Source: Flavobacteriales bacterium (lineage in GTDB: Bacteria; Bacteroidota; Bacteroidia; Flavobacteriales_F; PHOS-HE28). From it: a stretch of 5,316 nt of DNA. Both the position numbers and the translations under genes were made by a program. The DNA lies in the NCBI GenBank assembly GCA_020635715.1, contig JACJZG010000055.1:1-5316 (forward strand), in the 5' to 3' direction. Position 1 is the stretch's first letter, and each line of letters begins with the position of its first letter. Below are positions 1 through 5,316 of this stretch, piece after piece. Under the pieces are notes generated by a model. It saw nothing but the letters and a program-made list of their open reading frames with translations. It searched no databases and had not been told where the DNA came from.

Positions 1-752
1 CCCTTCTTGTTCACCATCAACTGCTCGCCGAGCCGCTGCATGTCCAGGTCGATCCCGGTGAAGAGGTCCTTGCCCTCCACGGCGAGCGTGTCGTACATGC
101 CTTCCTTGAACGAGCCCTTCTGGTTGTTGTGGACGTCCACGAGGACGTAGCTCACGCCGCGGCGGCCGCGCATCTCCTTCTCATAGTACTGCTCCAGGCC
201 GCCCACGCCGATCACGTCACCCGCGCGGTAGTACGGGTCCTCCTCCACCTTGCGGGCGTTCACCTCGCTCAGGTAACCGAGCAGGTGGGCTGCCGAATGC
301 GGCGGATAGGTGCGCAGGGTCCTGCTCTGGCCGTAGAAGCCGGGATACTTGTGGAGGTGCACGCTGATCGCGGCGTACTGGTCGGCCGGGATCTGTTTCT
401 CGATAATGCTGGGCTTGTAGCGGGAGTAACGCGTTGCTTCGTCCAGTCGTTCGCGGAACTCGATCTCCTGAACGCCAATGAGCTGGCACAGGCTGGCCGT
501 GTCGAAGGGTTCCACCTCCTTGGGTACCACCATCAGGTCGTACACGGGTGTGTTGGCCACCAGCAGCCGTTCCTTACGGTCATAGATGAGGCCGCGCGAG
601 GGGTACACGGTCACCTTGCGCTCGGCCATGTTGGCGGCTTCGGCCTTCCACTTGCCATCCACCACCTGGATCCAGAAGAGGCGCAGGATGAAGACGATGC
701 TGATGAACAGCACGCCCGCGATGAGCACGTATTTCCGGCTCTCGTAGTTCAT
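1..752 (-). CDS. mrdA: Penicillin-binding protein 2 (elongasome transpeptidase), N-terminal part, cut by window edge
   Basis: Class B PBP2 cross-links lateral-wall peptidoglycan in the periplasm, working with RodA and the MreBCD complex. The 250 codons present begin MNYESRKYVLIAG, with one membrane anchor at about residues 8-28 and a short cytoplasmic tail. The class B pedestal domain follows: SRGLIYDR at 52-59, then a conserved VANTPVYDLMVVPKEV stretch, RTYPPHSAAHLLGYLSEVN near 140-165, and GVGGLEQYYE at 182-191. These match the order seen in Bacteroidota PBP2. The catalytic SxxK, SxN and KTG motifs would lie beyond position 1, so activity cannot be judged. The ATG (752-750) overlaps the mreD stop as ATGA, which together with an AGGAG 11 nt upstream fixes the start. 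The next gene would be expected to be rodA, not visible here. FtsI-type PBP3 is the alternative, but the mre context makes PBP2 far more likely. Confidence 0.93.
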   Translation of the reverse strand, partial: MNYESRKYVLIAGVLFISIVFILRLFWIQVVDGKWKAEAANMAERKVTVYPSRGLIYDRKERLLVANTPVYDLMVVPKEVEPFDTASLCQLIGVQEIEFRERLDEATRYSRYKPSIIEKQIPADQYAAISVHLHKYPGFYGQSRTLRTYPPHSAAHLLGYLSEVNARKVEEDPYYRAGDVIGVGGLEQYYEKEMRGRRGVSYVLVDVHNNQKGSFKEGMYDTLAVEGKDLFTGIDLDMQRLGEQLMVNKK

Positions 753-1273
753 CGGCGGTCACGCTCCTGTCCGGAGGTGAGGAACTGTGCGAGTAGGCAG
801 AGGGCGAAGGTGAACACCGCACTGAGCACCGCGCGGAGGAAGGTGAAGAAGAAGGCATCGAAGCGATGCAGCTCCACGAAGAAGAGCCAGAGGTGGTGGA
901 GGAGGATCAGGAGGCCGGCGTACGTGATGTACCACGGGAAGCCCATACGCATCACCGTCGGGCGTGATCCGAACTCGTAGCCTTCCCGAGGGCTGAGCAG
1001 GCGCAGAACGTACAACCGGCCGTACATCATCACCACACAGGCGCTCATGTGCATGCCGGGCGTACTGGCGAAGAAGTCCATCACCAGGCCGGTCACCGCC
1101 CCGATGGCCAGCTGGGCCCAGGCCGGCATCTCCACCGGCAGCATCAGCAGGAAGAAGATGTACAGGTAGGGCACCATGAGCCCGTTAAGCACATCGAGGT
1201 GGTCGATCACGAGCACCTGCAGGAGGATCATCGCGAGGAAGCGGAGGATATGGCCCAGGATGGTGCCGATCAT
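749..1273 (-). CDS. mreD: Rod shape-determining membrane protein MreD
   Basis: MreD is an inner-membrane component of the elongasome that binds MreC. The 174-residue product is very hydrophobic, with about six likely membrane segments (roughly 4-23, 31-45, 53-70, 76-92, 113-133 and 144-165). It contains a family-type motif GLVMDFFASTPGMHMSA at about 62-78, matching the G-x-x-x-D-x-F...PG-x-H signature of MreD proteins, and ends in a charged tail (QERDRR). The length is normal for the family. The ATG (1273-1271) overlaps the mreC stop as ATGA and no Shine-Dalgarno is evident, so translation is probably coupled to mreC. The stop likewise overlaps the mrdA start. MreD sequences diverge strongly, so the call rests on the motif, topology and position between mreC and mrdA together. 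Confidence 0.92.
   Translation of the reverse strand: MIGTILGHILRFLAMILLQVLVIDHLDVLNGLMVPYLYIFFLLMLPVEMPAWAQLAIGAVTGLVMDFFASTPGMHMSACVVMMYGRLYVLRLLSPREGYEFGSRPTVMRMGFPWYITYAGLLILLHHLWLFFVELHRFDAFFFTFLRAVLSAVFTFALCLLAQFLTSGQERDRR
764..768 (-). promoter_or_regulatory. Candidate Shine-Dalgarno for mrdA
   Basis: AGGAG lies inside the 3' end of mreD, 11 nt before the mrdA ATG. The spacing is slightly long. It is the clearest Shine-Dalgarno-like sequence I see ahead of any start here, and it supports the start overlapping the mreD stop. Translational coupling through the ATGA overlap may matter more than this site. Confidence 0.4.
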
Positions 1274-2097
1274 CGTTCGTTCGCCTGTTGAAGGGTGTCC
1301 CGCTCCGCGCGGTGCAGGTCGTCCACCACGTACACGAAACCGCTGCGGGTCATGTCCTCGCTCAGCCGCACGGTGATGTCGTGGTAATTGCTGCCTGGGG
1401 CATCCTCCACGCTCTCCACGACACCCACCGGGATGCCCGCCGGGAAGATGCCATCCCCGCCCCGCGTCTCCACTGTGTCGCCCACCGCCACGCGGGCGTG
1501 TTTGGCGATGTCGATCACGCTGGAGGTCAGCGGATCATTGGTGTCCCAGAAGAGCAGTCCGAAGTGACCGGTGCGGCGCATCTGTACGCTGGTCTTGATC
1601 TCCGGGCTCAGCACGCTGATCACCGCGGCGAAGTTGGGGCTGGCGTCACGCACCACACCCACGATCCCGTCCGGGCCGATCACGCCCATGTCGCCATGCA
1701 CACCGGCGCGGGTGCCCTTGTCCAGGGTGAGCTGGTTCTTCGGTTTGTGCCAGGTGCTGTTCACCACCTTGGCGGTGATGACGCGGTACTCCTGCCGGTG
1801 GATGGTGTCCTGGATCCGTGCGAAGAGGCCTTCGACCGGGGTGTAGGTGCTGATGTGCCGGTTGCGCCAGTCGGCGTTCTCATCGGCCAGCGCCTTGTTC
1901 ACCTCCTTGAGGTTCGCGTAATCGGTGATGTCCTTGCGCCAGCCGTAGATCGTGCCCACCACCGCATTGCTTGAGCTAATGGCGTGCGCGCGGTGGTGCT
2001 CATTGCCGTTGTACAGCAGGATGAAGGACAGGATGAGCCATCCGAGGAACATCAAGGTGCTCCGGATGCGATACAGGAAGCGGAAGAGGTCCCTCAT
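1270..2097 (-). CDS. mreC: Rod shape-determining protein MreC
   Basis: MreC is a bitopic membrane protein whose periplasmic part links MreB/MreD to PBP2 and activates wall synthesis. The 275-residue product has a short basic N-terminus (MRDLFRFLYRIRS), one membrane segment at about 14-29, a helical, probably coiled-coil stretch at about 45-80, and then the beta-rich MreC domain to about residue 262. That domain includes the family-like segment GIVGVVRDASPNFAAVISVLSPE and a later GHFGLLFWD. Length is typical. The ATG sits 56 bp after mreB and is preceded by only a weak purine run (AAAGGG, 2 nt from the ATG), which is too close for a standard Shine-Dalgarno. Its 5' untranslated neighbourhood is filled by overlapping inverted repeats, so its translation could respond to RNA structure (inference). 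The stop overlaps the mreD start. Confidence 0.95.
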   Translation of the reverse strand: MRDLFRFLYRIRSTLMFLGWLILSFILLYNGNEHHRAHAISSSNAVVGTIYGWRKDITDYANLKEVNKALADENADWRNRHISTYTPVEGLFARIQDTIHRQEYRVITAKVVNSTWHKPKNQLTLDKGTRAGVHGDMGVIGPDGIVGVVRDASPNFAAVISVLSPEIKTSVQMRRTGHFGLLFWDTNDPLTSSVIDIAKHARVAVGDTVETRGGDGIFPAGIPVGVVESVEDAPGSNYHDITVRLSEDMTRSGFVYVVDDLHRAERDTLQQANER

Positions 2098-2110
2098 GGC
2101 CCTTTCACAT

Positions 2111-2136
2111 CACCGACCGGGGGATGCGGGTCGGTG
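2111..2136 (-). promoter_or_regulatory. Hairpin just upstream of mreC, competing with the mreB-end palindrome
   Basis: On the minus strand CACCGACC (2136-2129) and GGTCGGTG (2118-2111) are exact reverse complements, giving an 8-bp GC-rich stem with a 10-nt loop that ends 13 nt before the mreC ATG. Its upstream arm uses bases 2133-2136, which also form the end of the neighbouring palindrome, so the two RNA stems cannot both form fully. No T-run follows it, so it is not a classical intrinsic terminator. A role in tuning mreC translation or mRNA processing is an inference. Confidence 0.4.
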
Positions 2137-2164
2137 CGATGCATGCATCGCACCTACTCCCGCA
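2125..2164. repeat. Near-perfect 40-nt inverted repeat at the 3' end of mreB
   Basis: The core, 2133-2154, is a perfect 22-nt palindrome: GGTGCGATGCA followed by its exact reverse complement. Flanking it, TGCGGG (2125-2130) and CCCGCA (2159-2164) extend the symmetry. The two whole arms, 19 and 21 nt, differ only by a 2-nt indel and one substitution. The right arm runs into the last codons of mreB, and the palindrome ends on the last base of the mreB TAG stop. In RNA this would be an 8-9 bp stem on a 6-bp outer stem with a small internal loop. There is no T-tract, so terminator function is doubtful. It resembles the REP-like or miniature palindromic elements scattered at gene ends in many bacteria; whether it is repeated in this genome cannot be seen here. 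Confidence 0.6.
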
Positions 2165-3179
2165 TCAGGAACTGGAACCGATCGATGTTCTTGAGTGCGA
2201 TGCCGGTGCCGCGGGCCACGGCGCGGAGCGGATCCTCGGCCACGTGCACGGGCAGTTTGGTCTTGATGCTGATCCGCTTGTCCAGGCCGCGCAGCAGAGC
2301 GCCACCTCCGGCCAGGTAGATCCCGGTCTTGTAGATGTCCGCGCTCAGTTCGGGCGGCGTGGCCTCGAGGGCGCTCAGGATGGCCTCCTCGATCTTGCTG
2401 ATCGACTTGTCGAGGGCCTGGGCGATCTCGCTGTAGGTCACGGTGATCTCCTTGGGGATGCCGGTCATGAGATCACGGCCACGCACCGCATAGTCGGGCG
2501 GTGGCTCGTCCAGTTCGGTCATCGCGGCACCCACTTCGATCTTGATCGTCTCGGCCGTGCGTTCGCCCACGAGGATGTTGTGCTGGCGTCGCATGTACTC
2601 CTCGATGTCCTGCGTGAACTCGTCACCGGCCACGCGGATGTTCTTGTCGCACACGATGCCTCCCAACGCGATCACGGCGATCTCGCTGGTACCTCCGCCG
2701 ATGTCGATGATCATGTTGCCCATGGGCTCCTCCACATCGATGCCGATGCCGATCGCGGCGGCCATGGGTTCGTGGATCAGGTACACCTCCTTCGCGCCGG
2801 CGTGCTCACTGCTGTCCTTCACCGCGCGTTTCTCCACTTCGGTGATGCCGCTGGGGATGCAGATCACCATGCGCAGGTTGGGGGTGAAGAGCTGGCGACC
2901 GGGTTTGATCATGCGGATCATGCCCTTGATCATGTCCTCGGCGGCCTTGAAGTCGGCGATCACGCCATCCTTCAACGGGCGGATGGTCTTGATGTTCTCA
3001 TGGGTCTTGCCATGCATCTGCTGGGCCTGGCGTCCCACGGCGATCACCTTGCCGGTGGCGCGGTCCACGGCCACGATGCTGGGCTCGTCCACCACCACCT
3101 TGTCGTTGTTGATGATCAGGGTGTTGGCGGTGCCGAGGTCGATCGCGATCTCCTGGGTGAAGAAGTTGAACCAGCTCAT
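2154..3179 (-). CDS. mreB: Actin-like cell-shape ATPase MreB
   Basis: MreB forms membrane-bound antiparallel filaments on the cytoplasmic face of the inner membrane and directs the elongasome. The 341-residue protein shows the complete actin-fold signature: phosphate-1 loop DLGTANT at 14-20, IHEPMAAAIG at 135-144 carrying the glutamate expected to support ATP hydrolysis (E137), phosphate-2 DIGGGTSE at 159-166, GDEF at 185-188, GERTAETIK at 205-213, and adenosine motif LAGGGALLRGL at 289-299. The N-terminus MSWFNFF is short and hydrophobic and could serve as the membrane-insertion segment. Length is normal and nothing is missing. It starts 8 bp after the purH stop with no clear Shine-Dalgarno, implying co-transcription with purH. 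Its stop codon lies within the 40-nt inverted repeat. Confidence 0.97.
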   Translation of the reverse strand: MSWFNFFTQEIAIDLGTANTLIINNDKVVVDEPSIVAVDRATGKVIAVGRQAQQMHGKTHENIKTIRPLKDGVIADFKAAEDMIKGMIRMIKPGRQLFTPNLRMVICIPSGITEVEKRAVKDSSEHAGAKEVYLIHEPMAAAIGIGIDVEEPMGNMIIDIGGGTSEIAVIALGGIVCDKNIRVAGDEFTQDIEEYMRRQHNILVGERTAETIKIEVGAAMTELDEPPPDYAVRGRDLMTGIPKEITVTYSEIAQALDKSISKIEEAILSALEATPPELSADIYKTGIYLAGGGALLRGLDKRISIKTKLPVHVAEDPLRAVARGTGIALKNIDRFQFLMRE

Positions 3180-3187
3180 GGCCGTGC

Positions 3188-4717
3188 TCAGTGTTTGAAA
3201 TGTCGGGTTCCGGTGATGGCCATGGCCATGCCGTGGGCGTTACAATAGTCGATGCTGTCCTGGTCGCGGATGCTTCCGCCGGGATGGACGACCGCGGTGA
3301 TCCCCGCCTGGTGCGCGATCTCCACGCAATCCGGGAAGGGGAAGAAGGCGTCGCTGGCCATCACGGCGCCGTTCAGGTCGAAGCCGAATTTGGCGGCCTT
3401 GGCGATGGCCTGTTGCAACGCATCCACCCGGCTGGTCTGCCCTGTTCCGCTCGCGAGCAACTGGTCGTTCTTCGCGAGTACGATGGCGTTGCTCTTCGTG
3501 TGCTTCACCAGGATGGCGGCGAAGACCAGGTCGCTCAGTTCCTGTGCCGATGGTGCCCTGGTGGTGGCGGTGCGCATGGCCTCGCTTGTCGGCACCAGGG
3601 TATCAGCCGCCTCGGAGAGGGTGCCGTTCAACGCGGTGCGCACCTTGATCGCCGGTCGCGCGGTCGGTTTCCGGCGCAGGATCATGCGGTTCTTCTTCCT
3701 GCGGAGGATCTCCAAGGCCTCGGGCTCGAAGGCCGGGGCGGCGATGATCTCGAAGAAGAGCGCGTCGATGCTTTCAGCGGTCGCCTGGTCGACGGTGGCG
3801 GTGGTGATGAGCACTCCGCCGAACGCGCTTACCGGATCGCCGGCCAGTGCGGCTTCCCAGGCTTCTTTCAACGAAGGTCGAACGGCCGCGCCGCATGCGT
3901 TGTTGTGCTTGAGGATCGCGAAAGATGTGCCCTTGATCGTGCCGAGATCATCGATCAGCTCCACCGCCGCATCCAGGTCGAGCAGGTTGTTGTAGCTGAG
4001 TTCCTTCCCGTTGAGCTGTTCGAACATCCCGGCCAGATCGCCATGGAAGGCACCGGGTTGGTGGGGGTTCTCTCCGTAGCGGAGCACGGTGGTCGGGCCG
4101 GCGCTCAAGCGCAGGTCGCCGGTCGCGCCGGCGAACCAGTTGTGGATGGCGCTGTCGTAGTGGGAGCTTACGGCGAAGGCGGCGGTGGCGAAGGCCCTAC
4201 GCTGAGCGAGCGTGGTCGATCCCTCCTGTTCGTTCAGCAACTTCAGCAGGTCGGCGTAGCGTTCGCGGGCGGGCACGATCACCACGTCAGCATGGTTCTT
4301 TGCCGCTGCGCGGATGAGGCTGATGCCGCCGATGTCGATCTTCTCGATGATGGCGCTCTCGCTGCCGCCTGCCGCCACGGTGGCCTCGAACGGGTACAGG
4401 TCAACGATGACCAGGTCGATGGGCGGGATGGCGTATTCCTCCAGTTGGGCCACATCACTTTCCAGATCGCGGCGCCCCAGGATGCCTCCGAAGACCTTCG
4501 GGTGCAAGGTCTTGACCCGTCCGCCGAGGATGCTCGGGTAGGTGGTCAGGTCCTCCACGGGGGTCACCTTCACGCCGAGCTCTTCAATGAATTCCTGCGT
4601 TCCGCCGGTGGAATACAGGTGGACACCGAGCCGGTCGAGTTCCCGGATGATGGGCTCGAGCCCATCCTTGTGGAACACGGATACGAGAGCGCTATGGATG
4701 CGTTTGTGCCCGTCCAA
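3188..4717 (-). CDS. purH: Bifunctional AICAR transformylase / IMP cyclohydrolase
   Basis: PurH performs the last two steps of de novo purine synthesis in the cytoplasm: formyl transfer from 10-formyl-THF to AICAR, then closure of FAICAR to IMP. The 509-residue length is normal. The N-terminal MGS-like cyclohydrolase domain (about 1-150) shows STGGT at 36-40, GGRVKTLHP at 64-72 and DIGGISLIRAAAKN further on. The transformylase domain carries the catalytic Lys-His pair in KHNNACG (270-276), SDAFFPFPD (455-463) and HPGGSIRDQD (478-487). Both activities should be intact. The frame is closed upstream by TAA at 4762-4760 and contains no ATG or GTG before residue 14, which is inside the first beta strand. 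The TTG at 4717-4715 is therefore the best start, giving MDGHKRIHSALVSVF, in register with relatives. mreB follows after 8 bp. Confidence 0.96.
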   Translation of the reverse strand: MDGHKRIHSALVSVFHKDGLEPIIRELDRLGVHLYSTGGTQEFIEELGVKVTPVEDLTTYPSILGGRVKTLHPKVFGGILGRRDLESDVAQLEEYAIPPIDLVIVDLYPFEATVAAGGSESAIIEKIDIGGISLIRAAAKNHADVVIVPARERYADLLKLLNEQEGSTTLAQRRAFATAAFAVSSHYDSAIHNWFAGATGDLRLSAGPTTVLRYGENPHQPGAFHGDLAGMFEQLNGKELSYNNLLDLDAAVELIDDLGTIKGTSFAILKHNNACGAAVRPSLKEAWEAALAGDPVSAFGGVLITTATVDQATAESIDALFFEIIAAPAFEPEALEILRRKKNRMILRRKPTARPAIKVRTALNGTLSEAADTLVPTSEAMRTATTRAPSAQELSDLVFAAILVKHTKSNAIVLAKNDQLLASGTGQTSRVDALQQAIAKAAKFGFDLNGAVMASDAFFPFPDCVEIAHQAGITAVVHPGGSIRDQDSIDYCNAHGMAMAITGTRHFKH

Positions 4718-4754
4718 TGGGAGATGGCGGACGTTCTGGTCCGGCTTATCGGGG

Positions 4755-4786
4755 CAAGTTTACGAGCAAATGGCGGGGTCGTCGAA
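4755..4786 (-). promoter_or_regulatory. Candidate Bacteroidota-type promoter for purH-mre
   Basis: Bacteroidota housekeeping promoters have a -7 box TAnnTTTG and a -33 box TTTG about 19-21 nt upstream. On this strand TAAACTTG (4762-4755) matches the -7 box at all but one constrained position, and TTCG (4786-4783) sits 20 nt upstream, matching three of four positions. Transcription would begin near 4748, leaving a leader of about 30 nt before the TTG start. Two short degenerate boxes can arise by chance, so this is tentative. Confidence 0.35.
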
Positions 4787-4787
4787 G

Positions 4788-4823
4788 GCTGTTGGACCAC
4801 GTTACGCAAAGGTTACCAACAGC
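4788..4823. repeat. 8-bp inverted repeat upstream of purH
   Basis: GCTGTTGG (4788-4795) and CCAACAGC (4816-4823) are exact reverse complements separated by 20 bases. The dyad lies 22-57 bp after the end of the upstream barrel gene and directly abuts the candidate -33 box. It could be an operator, or a hairpin closing the upstream transcript. No T-run follows it on the minus strand, which argues against an intrinsic terminator, and the loop is long. The rest of the 4718-4844 gap shows nothing else I can name. Confidence 0.35.
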
Positions 4824-4844
4824 GGGTGGGGGAAGGCGAGGGCC

Positions 4845-5316
4845 TCAGAACCGCAGCCCTATGCCCACCTGGATCTGCAGCGATTCGGTGCGGCTGTTGA
4901 GCTTCTCGTAGGATACGCCGCCATCGCTGGCGATCTCGATGGTGCGTGGGTCCACGTAATCCACCTTGCCGTTGAAGAGCCGTTCTACGCGACCTTCCAG
5001 GAAGACCTGCCGACCGATGCCATACATCAGGCCCACTGCCCAGCCGCTGCTGGCCACCCAGGAACCATCACGTTCATCACCCGTCACGCCTTCCTCGGTC
5101 GTCACAGTGCTTCGGGTAACGAAGTTGCGTGCGCCCAGCATGACCTCGCCATATGGCCGGATGTTGCCGCGCAACGGGTTCAGGCGGGCCAGGGCATGGT
5201 GGCCATAGATGTTGCACTTCACGTCCACGCTCTGTTGCTGCACGGCGCTCAGCAGGCCACCACTGGCCCGGGGCGTACTGTATTCACTGCCCATGCGCCC
5301 CCAGGAGAAGTCGTAG
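4845..5316 (-). CDS. Outer-membrane beta-barrel protein, C-terminal part, start outside window
   Basis: The reading frame is open through the window edge (the residues before the first ATG in view read YDFSWGR), so this is the C-terminal 156 residues of a longer protein, not a gene starting at 5294. It shows amphipathic, alternating strands with glycine and aromatic residues (IRPYGEVMLGARNF, GWAVGLMYGIGRQVFLEGRVERLF) separated by polar loops, and ends LQIQVGIGLRF. A terminal phenylalanine in the last strand is the usual signal for insertion by the BAM machinery. This supports a small OmpA/OmpW-like barrel of the kind common in Bacteroidota. The loop with TVTTEEGVTGDERDGS would face outside or form a turn. 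The specific function is unknown. It ends 127 bp before purH and is probably a separate transcription unit. Confidence 0.75.
   Translation of the reverse strand, partial: YDFSWGRMGSEYSTPRASGGLLSAVQQQSVDVKCNIYGHHALARLNPLRGNIRPYGEVMLGARNFVTRSTVTTEEGVTGDERDGSWVASSGWAVGLMYGIGRQVFLEGRVERLFNGKVDYVDPRTIEIASDGGVSYEKLNSRTESLQIQVGIGLRF

Noticed and set aside
129..980. 283-codon plus-strand open frame across mrdA and mreD
   Set aside because: It is the codon-aligned antisense of mrdA and then runs into mreD in another register; its character changes at that point, as expected for a shadow.
2111..2164. Intrinsic terminator between mreB and mreC
   Set aside because: The hairpins are strong but neither is followed by a T-run on either strand, and the downstream genes belong to the same complex.
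3217..3234. ATGGCCATGGCCAT palindrome near the purH 3' end
   Set aside because: It encodes the alternating Met-Ala residues of the conserved PurH C-terminus (GMAMAITG) with GC-rich codons; the symmetry follows from coding.
2124..3248. 374-codon plus-strand open frame across mreB
   Set aside because: Codon-aligned antisense shadow of mreB, His/Asp/Gly-rich, with no family signature.
3191..4900. 569-codon plus-strand open frame across purH
   Set aside because: It lies in exact antisense codon register with a clearly functional purH, its composition (rich in G, D, H, V, A) is that of reverse-complemented codons, and it shows no recognisable domain.
5292..5294. ATG at 5294 as the start of the barrel protein
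   Set aside because: The frame stays open upstream to the window edge with barrel-like residues (YDFSWGR), and no signal peptide follows this ATG, as an outer-membrane protein would need.
1..5316. CRISPR arrays, tRNA or rRNA genes, transposases, defence genes
   Set aside because: No spaced direct repeats, cloverleaf-like segments or transposase motifs were seen; conserved protein genes occupy nearly the whole window.

Overview
The window carries five genes, all on the minus strand, so transcription runs from high to low coordinates. The sequence is GC-rich and almost entirely coding. The order purH-mreB-mreC-mreD-mrdA (PBP2), with purH directly ahead of the cell-shape genes, is the arrangement known from Bacteroidota, especially Flavobacteriia and relatives. 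The PurH and MreB proteins also read like Bacteroidota versions (for example a KHNNACG transformylase motif and an MreB C-terminus near FLMR). Weak or absent Shine-Dalgarno sequences at most starts fit that phylum. My best guess is an uncultured, high-GC member of Bacteroidota; this is inferred from gene order and protein character, not from a database search.

Layout in the direction of transcription: (1) 5316-4845, the C-terminal 156 residues of a small outer-membrane beta-barrel protein whose start lies outside the window. (2) 4844-4718, a 127-bp intergenic gap with an 8-bp inverted repeat and a candidate Bacteroidota-type promoter. (3) purH, bifunctional AICAR transformylase/IMP cyclohydrolase, apparently starting at TTG. 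(4) mreB, 8 bp after purH. (5) A 56-bp spacer occupied by a near-perfect 40-nt inverted repeat and a second, overlapping hairpin; this is the most unusual structure here. (6) mreC. (7) mreD. (8) mrdA, cut by the window edge after 250 codons. The mreC/mreD and mreD/mrdA junctions are both ATGA start/stop overlaps, indicating translational coupling.

MreB filaments, the MreC/MreD membrane partners and the transpeptidase PBP2 are the core of the elongasome (rod complex), which builds lateral-wall peptidoglycan. purH makes IMP, the precursor of ATP and GTP; its link to the shape genes appears to be positional, through a shared transcript, and not mechanistic. Most of the window is a conserved housekeeping locus. 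I found no new defence, mobile or biosynthetic system. The items most worth checking are the mreB-mreC palindromic element, the purH start and upstream region, and the unassigned barrel protein.
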